From contig JACKAZ010000002.1 of assembly GCA_020634795.1 (NCBI GenBank), forward strand, positions 310,001-374,000: DNA of 64,000 nucleotides, written 5' to 3'. A model generated the notes under the pieces. The model worked only from the letters and a program-made list of their open reading frames with translations, did no database searches and was not told the origin of the DNA. Below are positions 1 to 10,918 of this stretch, piece by piece (position 1 is the first letter of the stretch; every line of letters starts with the position of its first letter). The DNA comes from Ardenticatenales bacterium. Its GTDB lineage: Bacteria > Chloroflexota > Anaerolineae > Ardenticatenales > Ardenticatenaceae. The position numbers and the translations under genes were made by a program.

Positions 1-2
1 TC

Positions 3-104
3 AGCCCGCTGGGTGACATCGTACACCCCATTGTGCGCCGTCAGTTGAACCAAATCTTCAGCTTCCGCCGACGGGCAGTGACCGAAGCTCTGATGGGTGG
101 CTAA
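3..104 (+). CDS. C-terminal fragment of an SRPBCC/cyclase-like protein (5' truncated)
   Basis: An open frame runs from the window edge to TAA at 102-104 and encodes 33 residues. The tail, with the pattern SPLGDIVHPIVRRQLNQIF followed by an RRR-containing helix, resembles the last helix of SRPBCC (polyketide cyclase/dehydrase-like) proteins, which often end with a GPLG...RRxLxxIFxYR segment. Only the end is visible, so the assignment is tentative. The next gene starts 2-5 bases after the stop, so the two are probably co-transcribed. Confidence 0.45.
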   Translation, partial: SPLGDIVHPIVRRQLNQIFSFRRRAVTEALMGG

Positions 105-109
105 GCGTG

Positions 110-619
110 ATGTCAGAGAGACCACAGGACAAAGCGTCGCTCCTGACCCAAATGGAGCAGTCGTGGCAGTCGCTGACGACGCTTTTGGACGGCGTGAGCG
201 ACGATAGGAAAAGGGCCGCCCGCGACGAGGCGGGCTGGACGGTAAAAGACCATCTGGTTCACCTGACCGCATGGATGCGTTCGGTGCTTTTCATGCTCCG
301 TGGCGAGCCGCGCCATGCAGGGTTGGCCATCGCGCAATCGTTGTATGACAGCGGAGAGATCGACGCGATCAACGCGGCCATCGTGGCGGCGGGCGACGGG
401 CTGACCCTGCCCGACGCGGTCGCCGCCCTGGCCGAGATGCAACGCCGGCTCGTTGCTGTCGTCCGCGCCACCCCCGACGAGCAGTTGCAACGGACGTACA
501 GTGACTTTTTCCCCAATGAGCCGGGCGATGAGCGGCTGGCGTTGGATGTGGTGTGGGGCAACAGCGCCTTCCACCTCCACGAGCATGTCGAGTGGATGGC
601 GGCGTGGCTCGTCGAATAG
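110..619 (+). CDS. DinB/ClbS-like four-helix-bundle protein
   Basis: This is a 169-residue soluble protein of the DinB/ClbS/DfsB-like four-helix-bundle superfamily. The pattern GWTVKDHLVHLTAWM near residue 45 and the C-terminal HLHEHVEWMAAWL place histidines where this superfamily usually binds a metal. Members include thiol-dependent transferases and self-resistance proteins; the substrate here is unknown. An in-frame GTG lies one codon upstream at 107, and I prefer the ATG at 110. The start is only a few bases after the preceding stop, which suggests an operon with the truncated SRPBCC-like gene. Confidence 0.7.
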   Translation: MSERPQDKASLLTQMEQSWQSLTTLLDGVSDDRKRAARDEAGWTVKDHLVHLTAWMRSVLFMLRGEPRHAGLAIAQSLYDSGEIDAINAAIVAAGDGLTLPDAVAALAEMQRRLVAVVRATPDEQLQRTYSDFFPNEPGDERLALDVVWGNSAFHLHEHVEWMAAWLVE

Positions 620-816
620 CGGCGGGTGACGGGAGAGAGAGAGGCTGCGTCCAAGCGCGCCGCTGCGATCAACGGGGGAGGGGCCGCATGGGAAGCCTAG
701 CCGAGCAGTGATTGCACGTTGCAATCGGGGTCTCCCCGATTCGCGATTCGTGATGAAGGGCAGACAGGGGGCTTTACGCAAACTGGGGTGCCTTTGCCCC
801 CGCCCCATCCGCCGCC

Positions 817-844
817 TTGACCTCCTGCCAAGAGCCTGTACAAT
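817..844 (+). promoter_or_regulatory. Sigma-70-type promoter of a leaderless transcript
   Basis: A -35 box TTGACC (817-822) and a -10 box TACAAT (839-844) are separated by 16 bp. The glycosidase ATG lies at 852, only 7 nt past the -10 box, so transcription should start at or within a base or two of the initiation codon. No Shine-Dalgarno is visible. The same geometry recurs at 10276-10312. Confidence 0.65.
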
Positions 845-851
845 CGCTGGC

Positions 852-2984
852 ATGAAATTACAACACATCCTTTCATCCGTTGGCAGGCGCGGGGGGTGGT
901 TGTTGCCTCTGCTACTTCTTCTGTTGTTGCTCATTCCGCTGACCGCCCAGGCGCAAAACCCCTATCCCCCTTCGCCGCCACCCCCGATGGCGGACAGCCG
1001 CTTCGGTGCGGTCGAGGCGTACGATGCGCCCCACATCGCCAAAGCGGCAGGTGTAGGCTGGGGACGTGTGATCTTCTGGTGGCATCAGATGCAGCCCACC
1101 GGCCCCAACGACTGGAACCCGCACTATTTCCCCGACGGCCAGATGAATAACGAGCTGGCCGAGGGGCGGGAATTGGTCGGGCTACTGGCGGGAACCCCCG
1201 CGTGGGCCAGCGACAGCGGCAGCGTGCGGGCCGTGCCCAGTGGTCTCTACTTGCCCTACGACGACCCCAACAACCTGTGGGGCAACTTCGTTTATAAAAT
1301 GGCCGATTACTACGCGGGCAAGATCGACCGTTGGGTGATTTGGAACGAGCCGGACGTCTGGGACGACAGTCACCCCGGCAAAACATGGGAGGGGACGGTC
1401 GAGGACTTCGTCCAACTGCAGAAGGTGGCCTACCAAGCGGCCCACGCTGCCAACCCGAACGTCAAGCTTCACCTCGCCGCCACCACCTACTGGTGGGATG
1501 TCCAATATGGCCGTCCGCTCTACATTCGAGGGCTGTTGGATGCGATCAATGCCGAGCCAGAGGCGGCTGCCAACAACCACTTCTTCGATGTCGGCACCTT
1601 CCACATCTATTTCCATCCGGATCAGGTCTATGAGCTGACCAAGCTCTACCGCGATATCTTCGACGAGAAGGGCTTTGCCGACAAACCGTTGTGGATCAAC
1701 GAAACCAACGCTCCCCCGTCGGAGGATCCGTTGCATCCCGCGCCGGGCTTGCTCTTCGATGTCACGTTGGAAGATCAGAGCTACTTCCTGATGCAAGCGT
1801 GGGCGGGGGGCTTGGCGGCGGGCGCGGAACGGATCTCACTCTACAAGACGCGGGACGAACGCTCCCTGCCGATCGGCGTCGAACCGTACGGCCTGATGCG
1901 TAAAGATGGCTCGGTCCGCCCCGTCTTCTGGACCTACCGCACGCTCGTCACCTACCTTTCCGGCTACCAGAGCGCCGAGATGCACCGCGAGGGATGGGCG
2001 CGCCGCGTTACCGTCAATCGCGGGGATTTGGGCCGCACGATCGTGGTCTGGAATCAGGGTCTCCACGCCCAAGAGATGCGGGTGCCTGCCAATGCGGGGG
2101 ACGGGCTGTTGGTGGGGCCATTTGGCATGTTAAAGCGCATATCGCCCGCGAATGGCTTCTATCGTGTGGTGTTGCCCGGCAGCCGCAACGGACAGGTCGG
2201 TGGCATTCCGTACATGATCGTAGAAGGGGCGGGTTCGTCGGTGGATCTGCCCGTTCCCGCCGAATTTGCCGGGGTGATTCCCGATCCCCAGACGTTGGAA
2301 CCCGATCCCAGCGTGCTACCCCCGATCATCCCGCCGCCCAACGCGGGCGATGATTGGGCGATCGCGGGCGGGCGCTTCTTCACGCAGGCGGGCAACAATG
2401 CAGGCGGCTTTGCCGTGGTAGACAACGCCGAGGCGGGCTTCTGGAGCGCCTTCCAGCGACTCGGCGGCCTGCAAAATGTGGGCTACCCCATCTCGCAACG
2501 TTTCGTCTACGAAGGGTTCGTCACCCAAGCCTTCCAAAAGCTGGTTCTCCAATGGCGACCCGAGGCCAACACCGCCTATCCGGTCAACGTGTTCGACGAG
2601 CTGTCGGAGCGTGGCTTCGACAGCCAACTGCTGAACTTCCGCCAAACCCCGCCCCCTTTGGTCGATTTCGATCCGCCCGGCGCGACCTGGGACGAGATCG
2701 TGGCCGCACGCCAGGCCCTGTTGGACGAGAACGCGGCCATTCGCGCCCGCTATTTCGGCCAGCGTGACCCAATGACGGTCTACGGCCTGCCGCTGACCCA
2801 TGCGGAGGATATGGGGAACCATTACGCGCTGCGCACCCAACGGGCCGTCTTCCAACAGTGGAAAGAGGAAGTGCCGTGGGCCGCAGCGGGCGAAGTAACC
2901 ATCGCCAATGGGGGCGATATCGCGAAGGAGTTGGGGTGGTTGCCGGAAGCGGCACTGATAGCGCAGCCCGTGGCGGGGCCGTAA
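852..2984 (+). CDS. Secreted glycoside hydrolase (clan GH-A-like) with C-terminal repeat domain
   Basis: The 710-residue protein begins with a signal peptide (Leu-rich core, TAQAQ-type cleavage region near residue 34). A TIM-barrel-like catalytic region follows. IWNEPDVW near residue 164 supplies the likely acid/base Glu and LWINETN near residue 284 the likely nucleophile, the usual clan GH-A arrangement (as in GH39/GH5-type enzymes). A proline-rich linker leads to a C-terminal domain with a G-P-S-RF...GF..QxFQ pattern common in secreted Chloroflexota proteins. The frame stays open upstream to 708, but the ATG at 852 fits the signal peptide and the promoter. Its product is a distant paralogue of the protein at 5411-7408. 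The substrate cannot be read from sequence. Confidence 0.8.
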   Translation: MKLQHILSSVGRRGGWLLPLLLLLLLLIPLTAQAQNPYPPSPPPPMADSRFGAVEAYDAPHIAKAAGVGWGRVIFWWHQMQPTGPNDWNPHYFPDGQMNNELAEGRELVGLLAGTPAWASDSGSVRAVPSGLYLPYDDPNNLWGNFVYKMADYYAGKIDRWVIWNEPDVWDDSHPGKTWEGTVEDFVQLQKVAYQAAHAANPNVKLHLAATTYWWDVQYGRPLYIRGLLDAINAEPEAAANNHFFDVGTFHIYFHPDQVYELTKLYRDIFDEKGFADKPLWINETNAPPSEDPLHPAPGLLFDVTLEDQSYFLMQAWAGGLAAGAERISLYKTRDERSLPIGVEPYGLMRKDGSVRPVFWTYRTLVTYLSGYQSAEMHREGWARRVTVNRGDLGRTIVVWNQGLHAQEMRVPANAGDGLLVGPFGMLKRISPANGFYRVVLPGSRNGQVGGIPYMIVEGAGSSVDLPVPAEFAGVIPDPQTLEPDPSVLPPIIPPPNAGDDWAIAGGRFFTQAGNNAGGFAVVDNAEAGFWSAFQRLGGLQNVGYPISQRFVYEGFVTQAFQKLVLQWRPEANTAYPVNVFDELSERGFDSQLLNFRQTPPPLVDFDPPGATWDEIVAARQALLDENAAIRARYFGQRDPMTVYGLPLTHAEDMGNHYALRTQRAVFQQWKEEVPWAAAGEVTIANGGDIAKELGWLPEAALIAQPVAGP

Positions 2985-3002
2985 CGCGCCAGTGCAGCAG
3001 AG

Positions 3003-3032
3003 CGCACGCGGGAACGTTCGCGTGCGTTTTTT
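3003..3032 (+). terminator. Rho-independent terminator
   Basis: The 8-bp arms CGCACGCG and CGCGTGCG form a perfect stem with an 8-nt loop (3003-3026), followed by six T (3027-3032). It lies 19 bases after the glycosidase stop and only 6 bases before the next annotated start. Confidence 0.85.
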
Positions 3033-3038
3033 CTGTAG

Positions 3039-3890
3039 ATGAGCGATAAGGCTGCTCCCGCCGCCGCGCGCCGTCCGCTAGCCAGGTGGGGGCGAGGCTT
3101 CGTCATGGCGCTGGCATTGCTCTGGCTTGGCGGCGCTTTGCTTTCACAGCGGATCCCCCAACGGCCCGACGGCGACCTCACGGCGATCAGCCTCTTTGTC
3201 GCCGCGCATGGCGATTCGTCGTGGCATACGTTGCGGAATGCGTGGTGGCTGAACGGAGCCGGGGCCGCGCTGATCGCGGCGCTGCTGGCCACACTGTTGC
3301 GCCAGACGGAGCGTTGGGGCGGGCGCGAGCTGCTGACGCTGGCCGTGCTGCTTGGGCTGAGCGGCTGGCTTTGGCAACAGACGCGCGGCTGGGACGGTAC
3401 GCTCTACCTCGAACCTGATCAGCCCGTCGCGCTGGGGGTGGACGGCCGGCCCACAGTCACTTTCGAGGGCTTCTCCCTGCCACCCGCCGCCAGTGGGGAG
3501 GGACGCGCCCTGTCGATGCGCCTCACCGTGGAGGAACAGAGCGTCTCGATGGCCGACGGCACGCCCCTGCGGTTCGAAGGTTGGACCCTGGAGCCGCGCT
3601 GGTTCGGGGCCACGGTGGAAGCGCCTGAATTGCCCTCCCCCCTCTTTTTCGGCGAAAGCGGGTCGCGCCGGGTGGCGTTGACCGACGGTCGCACGGTCGA
3701 ACTGACGGTTGATATCGAAACGTTGGCGGTCGAATCAATGCCTCCCCTCGATCGCATCGCAACGCACCACCATGCCATCGTTGCGGCACGCTTTGTGCCC
3801 GCCGCGTGGCTGCAATGGTTGGCGCTGCTGTTGGGCGCGGCAGGCGCGTTGGCGTGGCTTTGGGAGACGCAGCGGAAGGGCAAGGCATGA
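3039..3890 (+). CDS. Uncharacterised membrane protein
   Basis: The protein has 283 residues with predicted membrane segments near residues 20-36, 68-84, 98-112 and 255-275, and a predicted extracytoplasmic beta-rich part between the third and fourth. No family was recognised. It overlaps the uridine kinase start by 4 bases (ATGA), so the two are translationally coupled. The chosen ATG follows a terminator T-tract with no Shine-Dalgarno, so the true start may be the Met at codon 23 (3105). Confidence 0.6.
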   Translation: MSDKAAPAAARRPLARWGRGFVMALALLWLGGALLSQRIPQRPDGDLTAISLFVAAHGDSSWHTLRNAWWLNGAGAALIAALLATLLRQTERWGGRELLTLAVLLGLSGWLWQQTRGWDGTLYLEPDQPVALGVDGRPTVTFEGFSLPPAASGEGRALSMRLTVEEQSVSMADGTPLRFEGWTLEPRWFGATVEAPELPSPLFFGESGSRRVALTDGRTVELTVDIETLAVESMPPLDRIATHHHAIVAARFVPAAWLQWLALLLGAAGALAWLWETQRKGKA

Positions 3891-4537
3891 GCGACGGAAA
3901 ACCGGTGGTGATCGGCGTGGCGGGCGGCACGGGCAGCGGCAAGACAACGGTCAGCCGCGCCATTCGGCAACGGGTGGGCGAGGAACGGATCGCCTACCTG
4001 ATGCACGACAGCTATTACCACGACCACAGCCATCTTCCAGCCGAGGCGCGAGCGCGGGTCAACTACGACCATCCCGCCTCGCTGGAAAGCGCACGGCTCG
4101 TCCACGATATCCAACAGTTGAAAGCGGGGCACGCGATCGAAGTCCCCCTTTACGATTTTGCCCGCCACGCCCGTTTGCCCGAGAGCCAACGCATCCAGCC
4201 GCGCCCCGTCATCCTGGTCGAAGGCATCCTCATCTTCGCCGAAGCCGCGCTGCGCGACCTCTGCGACATGAAGCTCTTCGTCGACACCGAAGGGGATATT
4301 CGCTTCATCCGCCGCCTGCTGCGCGATGTCAAAGAGCGAGGTCGCACGCTGGATTCCGTCGTGGAGCAATGGCTGCGCACCGTCAAGCCGATGCACCTCG
4401 AATTTGTGGAACCGTCAAAGCGCTACGCCGACATCATCATTCCCTACAGTGGCGATCACAACCACGTCGCCCTCGACATGATCGTGGCGCGGATCGAAGC
4501 GATGCAGCGTATCGGAACGGCAACGCCGGGCAGGTAG
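3887..4537 (+). CDS. udk: Uridine kinase
   Basis: The 216-residue P-loop kinase phosphorylates uridine and cytidine to UMP and CMP in pyrimidine salvage. The Walker A motif GGTGSGKT is at residues 14-21, followed by the family motif HDSYYHD and NYDHPAS. The uridine-kinase lid segment PLYDF and the P-x-V-I-L-V-E-G-I-L-I-F strand (ending residue ~120) are intact. The length is normal for bacterial Udk. The start codon overlaps the stop of the preceding membrane protein gene. Confidence 0.93.
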   Translation: MSDGKPVVIGVAGGTGSGKTTVSRAIRQRVGEERIAYLMHDSYYHDHSHLPAEARARVNYDHPASLESARLVHDIQQLKAGHAIEVPLYDFARHARLPESQRIQPRPVILVEGILIFAEAALRDLCDMKLFVDTEGDIRFIRRLLRDVKERGRTLDSVVEQWLRTVKPMHLEFVEPSKRYADIIIPYSGDHNHVALDMIVARIEAMQRIGTATPGR

Positions 4538-4689
4538 CCCTGCGACGTTGCCCAGAGCAGGCTCCGAACGCCGAACAAGCGAGAAGCGGGGGAACCGGGG
4601 AAGCGAAAAGCGTAAACATGTTGCAACGGATAAGCGATGCGTCACGCCAACAGGCCAACAGGCCAATATTCTTTACTCTCAACTCACCG

Positions 4690-5331
4690 ATGACACCCTT
4701 CAACTGCCAGATCGCCACGCTTCGGGAACGTTTGTCCCAGCCCCTCCCCGGCCGGAGCTGCTATATGCAGATGGCACCACAGAATCCAGGCCATCGAGTC
4801 GTGGCCGAGGCGCGGTCACGCGGCTGTCGGGAAGGGGCGGTGTTGCTGCTGCTCTATCCCCGCAACGACGTGCCCTACGTGGTGCTGACCGAACGCACGG
4901 CCCATCTGCGCAGCCACGCGGGGCAGATCTCGCTGCCGGGGGGGCGAATTGATGCGGGGGAGAGCGCAGTGGAGGCGGCACTGCGCGAGGCGTGGGAGGA
5001 GCTGCGTGTGCCAGCGGCGGCGCTGACGGTGCTGGGCCGCTTGTCCGAGTTGTACATCCCGCCGAGTAACTACTGCCTGCAACCGATCGTGGCCGTGGCG
5101 GAAGCGCGACCCGACTTTCACCCCCAACCGAACGAAGTGGCGCTGGTCATCGAAACGCCGCTTGAAGTCTTGCTTGATCCTGCGAACCACCACGAAGAGC
5201 TTCGCTTCCTGGCAGGCGAAGAGCGCCGCATTCCCTATTTCTGGTTCGATCCGCACAAAATATGGGGCGCGACCGCCATGATCCTCAACGAATTTCTGGC
5301 GGTGTGGGAGGGGTGCGAGTTCGAGCGTTAA
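4690..5331 (+). CDS. Nudix hydrolase, CoA pyrophosphatase-like
   Basis: The 213-residue protein carries a complete Nudix box, G-x5-E-x7-REAWEE-L-R-V, beginning at the LPGGR segment. Upstream is the UPF0035-type motif (LLLLYPRNDVPYVVLTERTAHLRSHAGQIS), with LTERT and the SHAGQISLPGG core typical of CoA/acetyl-CoA pyrophosphatases. Such enzymes cleave CoA to 3',5'-ADP and phosphopantetheine. The frame stays open far upstream. I chose the ATG at 4690 because the earlier codons are low-complexity and lie over the uridine kinase gene. It is convergent with the glycosidase gene that ends at 5411. Confidence 0.85.
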   Translation: MTPFNCQIATLRERLSQPLPGRSCYMQMAPQNPGHRVVAEARSRGCREGAVLLLLYPRNDVPYVVLTERTAHLRSHAGQISLPGGRIDAGESAVEAALREAWEELRVPAAALTVLGRLSELYIPPSNYCLQPIVAVAEARPDFHPQPNEVALVIETPLEVLLDPANHHEELRFLAGEERRIPYFWFDPHKIWGATAMILNEFLAVWEGCEFER

Positions 5332-5410
5332 AGCGTGGGAGCAGATCGCGCAAAGGCCGTCTCAGCAGGACGGATACCGTTGCCACCCCATTCGCTATTC
5401 GCCATATACC

Positions 5411-7408
5411 CTACCGTCCTGACAACGTATCACCCAGCGTGATCTCGACCGCCGTGCTGGGATCGAGGTCGGAGGCATTGCCGCGCCAGTCGGCGACGTA
5501 GAGCGCGAAGCGATAATGCGCGCCCGCTCCCCCTTGGACGAAGGTGCTGCCACGGGCTGGCAGACCGACGAGGTAGGGCAGCCAGTCGCTGCCATCGACC
5601 TGAATCCACAGCTCCACCCCCCCATCGGGAATGCCACTTTCATCCGTCGCCTGCCACCCCACTTCGAACAAGGTGCCATCGTAGCGCACGATGTCCATCG
5701 CAACGGTTGGCACTGTGGTGTCAAGGGCGGGCAACGGGGCGCTGTCGATGCGGGCCGCTGCTTCGGCCACGGTGGGGGCCGCGTCCTCAACAGCGGGGGG
5801 CGTGGTGGGTGCGTTGTCCGCTTCGTTGTCGGCGGGCAAGGGCAGAGGCGTGGTGTCGACGATGCCGATCTGCTCGACGATCAGCACGGGCGTCCCGCCG
5901 ATATAGGTGCCGCTTCCGGCACGACGGGGGTTGGTGCTGCCCTCAAGCGCGATGCGGTAATAGCCCGCGTCCGGCACCAAATCCCATTGCTGCCCGTCCG
6001 GCTGCATCGCAAAAGCCGTCTCGGCCGAGGCGGGCAGATCCACCACGATGGGCGCTTCGCCCAGGGTGAAGAGCAGCGTGCGCCGCTCGCCAGCGGTGCG
6101 GTCGTAGAAGACGAAGGTGCGCAACTCCCCGTCCAACCTTTGCGATTCGATCAGATCGCCGGTCGCCAGATAGCGAGCGGCCAGTTGGAAGGCCGTGTAG
6201 CCGGGGCGCGTTTCGGCTCGATGGGGCACACAGCGGGCCGACGCTTCGTTGGTGATGAGGCCGAAGGCATCGGCGGGTGGGGCCGTGCGGTTCTCGTTGC
6301 CGCAGTCATCGAAAAGCTGGAAGTGGAAAAGCGGGCCGCCCCCCGCCAGCCGCGTGAAGGCGATATTTTGCCAGATGTAGGCCGCTTGACTCGCCGCATC
6401 GGCCCGATGGTCGACGGGACAGGGCGGTCCAATCTCATCACCACAGACCGGAATGCCACTCTCGGTGGTCCAAATCGCCTTATCACCCCAGCCCACGCCA
6501 TCCAACGCCCTGCGAATCTGCTGCACATCATGGTAGCCGCGCGTCACATCGGCATACTGGTGGGTGGCCGCCCCGTCGAAGAAGCCGTCGTAACGCGCGG
6601 CCTCTGGCTCGGCGGCGAGTGCCAGCACGAGCGCGGGCAGAAACTCGGGTTGCTGAAAGTGGGCCAAGCCGCCCCAGAGCACCGTCGCGTCGGGATCGAC
6701 CTGCTTGATGACGAGGTAGGCCGTTTTGAGTAGCCGTGCGTACTGACGGGGGGTGCCGCTCCAGAATTGACATAAATCTGGCTCGTTCCAGATTTCCCAG
6801 GTCGTGACGTGGGTATCCGCCTCACCCCCCGGCGCGTAGCGCAACGCCACCAAGTGGACGTAGTTGGCCCAGGGGTTGTCGGGGTTGATCGCTTTGCCGG
6901 GCGCGGCCTGGTCGGAGCCGTCGGCGAAGATGGGCAGGTCGAGTCCGAGCGGGGGTCGACTGTCGCTGACATCACAACGTTGCGAGTCGACGTAAAGTCG
7001 TGCGGGGTCGTTGATGCCAGTTGCGCGTAGCGAGTTGACGTCGGTCAGCCGCGGGATCGTGCCCGGGTAGTGGGGTTCGGCGGTGCCGAGCAGCACGAGC
7101 AAGGTCTGTAGACCCGCCGCTTCGTTGTCCCGCAACGCCTTGTCGGCGCGTGCCCAGTCGAAGCGGCCCCGCGTTCGTTCCACACTGTTCCAGTAGAGCG
7201 GGAAGCGATCGTAGGTGGCCCCGGCCTCCACCCCCAGCGCCAACCGCGTGGGGCGCTGGGGCGATTCGGCGGAATTGACATGGACCAAGCCCAGCGCAAA
7301 CGGCGTCCCTGGCGGCGCCTCCGCAGCGCTTGGCGCGGCAAAGCTAAGCAGAAGCATGGTCAGGAGCAATGCCAGCAGCGCGGTATAGCGGCGGGGCGGG
7401 GTCCTCAT
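5411..7408 (-). CDS. Secreted glycoside hydrolase (clan GH-A-like)
   Basis: The 665-residue exported protein has a signal peptide in residues 1-30 (MRTPPRR, then a Leu-rich core). The catalytic region contains TWEIWNEPDLC (likely acid/base Glu) and AIWTTESGIPV (likely nucleophile Glu). The second half carries a proline/alanine-rich linker and an Ig-like C-terminal domain (DTTVPTVAMD...VGWQATDESG). It is paralogous in architecture to the product of 852-2984. The longer open frame upstream to 7573 crosses the promoter and is not used. The enzyme probably attacks an extracellular polysaccharide or glycoside, identity unknown. Confidence 0.8.
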   Translation of the reverse strand: MRTPPRRYTALLALLLTMLLLSFAAPSAAEAPPGTPFALGLVHVNSAESPQRPTRLALGVEAGATYDRFPLYWNSVERTRGRFDWARADKALRDNEAAGLQTLLVLLGTAEPHYPGTIPRLTDVNSLRATGINDPARLYVDSQRCDVSDSRPPLGLDLPIFADGSDQAAPGKAINPDNPWANYVHLVALRYAPGGEADTHVTTWEIWNEPDLCQFWSGTPRQYARLLKTAYLVIKQVDPDATVLWGGLAHFQQPEFLPALVLALAAEPEAARYDGFFDGAATHQYADVTRGYHDVQQIRRALDGVGWGDKAIWTTESGIPVCGDEIGPPCPVDHRADAASQAAYIWQNIAFTRLAGGGPLFHFQLFDDCGNENRTAPPADAFGLITNEASARCVPHRAETRPGYTAFQLAARYLATGDLIESQRLDGELRTFVFYDRTAGERRTLLFTLGEAPIVVDLPASAETAFAMQPDGQQWDLVPDAGYYRIALEGSTNPRRAGSGTYIGGTPVLIVEQIGIVDTTPLPLPADNEADNAPTTPPAVEDAAPTVAEAAARIDSAPLPALDTTVPTVAMDIVRYDGTLFEVGWQATDESGIPDGGVELWIQVDGSDWLPYLVGLPARGSTFVQGGAGAHYRFALYVADWRGNASDLDPSTAVEITLGDTLSGR

Positions 7409-7448
7409 GGGCGATCTCGTTCCTGCAAAATGTGAAGAGATTTGTGAG

Positions 7449-7476
7449 ATTATAACGGCGATGGGCGAAACGGCAA
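7449..7476 (-). promoter_or_regulatory. Sigma-70-type promoter for the secreted glycosidase
   Basis: On the minus strand a TTGCCG -35 box (7471-7476) and a perfect TATAAT -10 box (7449-7454) are 16 bp apart. The ATG is 40 nt downstream of the -10 box, with an AGGAA Shine-Dalgarno between. Confidence 0.75.
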
Positions 7477-7550
7477 CGTAGAACGGGCCGCAGATTGGGG
7501 AGGACGTGGCACCAACCGTGGAATAAATTCCGCGCGGCAAGGGCTGCGAC

Positions 7551-7570
7551 GGTTCCCGCTTGCGGGAACC
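7551..7570 (-). terminator. Perfect hairpin downstream of urocanase
   Basis: Nine-base arms GGTTCCCGC and GCGGGAACC are separated by two bases. It lies 93 bases after the urocanase stop and upstream of the glycosidase promoter. No clear T-tract follows, so termination is only likely. Confidence 0.45.
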
Positions 7571-7662
7571 CACCGCCTCGCAGGGGCTGCGGAACGGGCG
7601 CTAAACGACGTTTTTATGCCTCAAGAGTCGTCTAACCTCCAAACCCAACAGCGGCAGGAACG

Positions 7663-9336
<1,674 letters not shown>

Positions 9337-9557
9337 GGTCTCTGGTCCTTGGTTGGGTGAGTTTTGGGAGTTGGGAGTTAAGGCCTAGGGGTGGATGAGT
9401 TTTGAATGCGGGCCTCTTGTAGGGCTGGCGTATTGATGTTGCGGCACGTGAGGCACGGCGCATGGGGTATGTTTTGCGCTGACGCAAGCGCAACGCGCTG
9501 AAACAATCCATCCATCTGCCCCTTTGCTATTCGCAATCGCCCGACTACGTTCTGCGT

Positions 9558-10160
9558 TTACCGCTTCCAGTCGCCCAAGGAGCGCAACCTCTTCCCGCTC
9601 GCTTGCAGTTGGTTGCCCACGCGATCGAGGTCCGAGCCAGTGTCGGTGAGCATGCCGCCCAGTTCGCGCAGTTGTTCGGCCACGGTGCCGAGTGCCTTGT
9701 TGATCTGTTCCAGTCGGTCGGAGCCATCCTGCAGTCGCACCGCCGCCTGATCGAAGATGCCCTGGTTGCCGATGTCGACCCCGCTCACCATACGATGGCC
9801 CATCACTTCCATGTAGGTGGCTTTCATCGTCGGGATGCGAACCGCGTCCAGCTCTTCGCCCACTTTGCCGAGGATGCGGGCCGCAGCGGCCAGCTCATCC
9901 TGACATTCTTCTAACGCGGACGCCGCCACATCGGAGAGCTTGCGGGCGCTGGGCCGCTCTTTGTCACCGACCAGCAGGCCCGCCGCCTTGACCGTGCTGC
10001 TCCCGGCCGATTCGATACTTTCGCCCGTCTCTTGGAGGAGCGTTGGCAGTCGCTCGACCAGATCGCTCAGTTGATCGCGGTGCGTCCAAAGCCAGTTGAC
10101 GGCCTCCATCATCTTTTGCGTATCCTTGCCGGAGAGGCGGCCAAAGATATCCTCAAACAT
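9558..10160 (-). CDS. Conserved hypothetical helical protein
   Basis: The 200-residue soluble protein is almost entirely predicted alpha-helix. The C-terminal half has heptad-like spacing (DRLEQINKALGTVAEQLRELG, then LDRVGNQLQASGKRL), suggesting a coiled coil. No catalytic motif was recognised. The ATG at 10160 has an AAGGAG Shine-Dalgarno 7-8 nt upstream, so the longer open frame to 10364 is rejected. It is divergent from the acetyltransferase at 10312. Confidence 0.65.
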   Translation of the reverse strand: MFEDIFGRLSGKDTQKMMEAVNWLWTHRDQLSDLVERLPTLLQETGESIESAGSSTVKAAGLLVGDKERPSARKLSDVAASALEECQDELAAAARILGKVGEELDAVRIPTMKATYMEVMGHRMVSGVDIGNQGIFDQAAVRLQDGSDRLEQINKALGTVAEQLRELGGMLTDTGSDLDRVGNQLQASGKRLRSLGDWKR

Positions 10161-10275
10161 CGCGTTGCTCCTTGTGTGAGTGTAAATTTTGCGCGGTATT
10201 ATTGTGAAGACGGGCCGTTCCGGCAATCGGACGCATGGTGAGGATGGGCGATAGGCCGACTCGCACAGTGGATTT

Positions 10276-10304
10276 TTGGCCAGCTTTGCATAACGATATA
10301 CACT
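10276..10304 (+). promoter_or_regulatory. Promoter of a leaderless acetyltransferase transcript
   Basis: TTGGCC (10276-10281) and TACACT (10299-10304) are spaced by 17 bp. The ATG is at 10312, 7 nt after the -10 box. No Shine-Dalgarno is present, so the mRNA is probably leaderless, as at 817-852. Confidence 0.6.
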
Positions 10305-10311
10305 ATTTACC

Positions 10312-10896
10312 ATGACAGAGACAACCACAGGAAAGCCGCTCCCCCTGACCCTTGTTCGGCCCACCCTGGCCCATTTGCCAAGCTGTATCGCCGCGTTGGA
10401 ACGGGGGTATATGCCGAACCGCTTCGACCCCGAAGCGGCACGGGAGACGTTGGCAGAGATCGCCCGCGACCCCGAAGCATTCCTAGCCAGTCACGAAGAC
10501 CGTGAGGCGAAGCGCCCCCCCATCCGTCTGCCCGATGGCGCGACGGTGAAGCGGATCCCCAGCGTCCAACGTTGGATATGGGATGGCGAATTTTGTGGCA
10601 TGATTAGCCTGCGCTGGCAACCCGGCACCCCCGATTTGCCGCCCACCTGTCTGGGTCACATCGGCTACCAAGTCGTGCCGTGGAAGCGGCGGCGGGGCTA
10701 TGCCACCCGTGCGCTGGGGTTGATGTTGCCCCATGCCCGCGCGCTGGGATTGCCCTTTGTCATCGTCGAGACCGACCCTGACAATATTGCCTCACAGCGG
10801 GTGATCGAGGCCAATGGGGGCATTTTCGTGACCGACTATCGGCGTCCGCCCCAACATGGCAGCACTCGCGCGCTCCGCTACCGCATCGACCTATGA
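10312..10896 (+). CDS. GNAT family N-acetyltransferase
   Basis: The 194-residue protein has the GNAT fold signatures: an IGYQVVPWKRRRGYAT segment corresponding to motif A (acetyl-CoA pyrophosphate loop, R-x-x-G-Y-A), then ALGLPFVIVETDPDNIASQRVIEANGG for motif B. The N-terminal half resembles predicted acetyltransferases that modify small molecules or protein termini. The substrate is unknown. The next gene follows after 22 bases, with its own Shine-Dalgarno. Confidence 0.85.
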   Translation: MTETTTGKPLPLTLVRPTLAHLPSCIAALERGYMPNRFDPEAARETLAEIARDPEAFLASHEDREAKRPPIRLPDGATVKRIPSVQRWIWDGEFCGMISLRWQPGTPDLPPTCLGHIGYQVVPWKRRRGYATRALGLMLPHARALGLPFVIVETDPDNIASQRVIEANGGIFVTDYRRPPQHGSTRALRYRIDL

Positions 10897-10918
10897 CGAA
10901 GAGACGCTAAGGAGAGTT

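Noticed and set aside
4618..4689. Earlier Met start for the Nudix gene
   Set aside because: The added residues are polar and Gln-rich, not seen in this family; the start at 4690 gives the usual length.
3709..4689. Long upstream extension of the Nudix frame
   Set aside because: It is the alternative frame of the membrane protein and uridine kinase genes.
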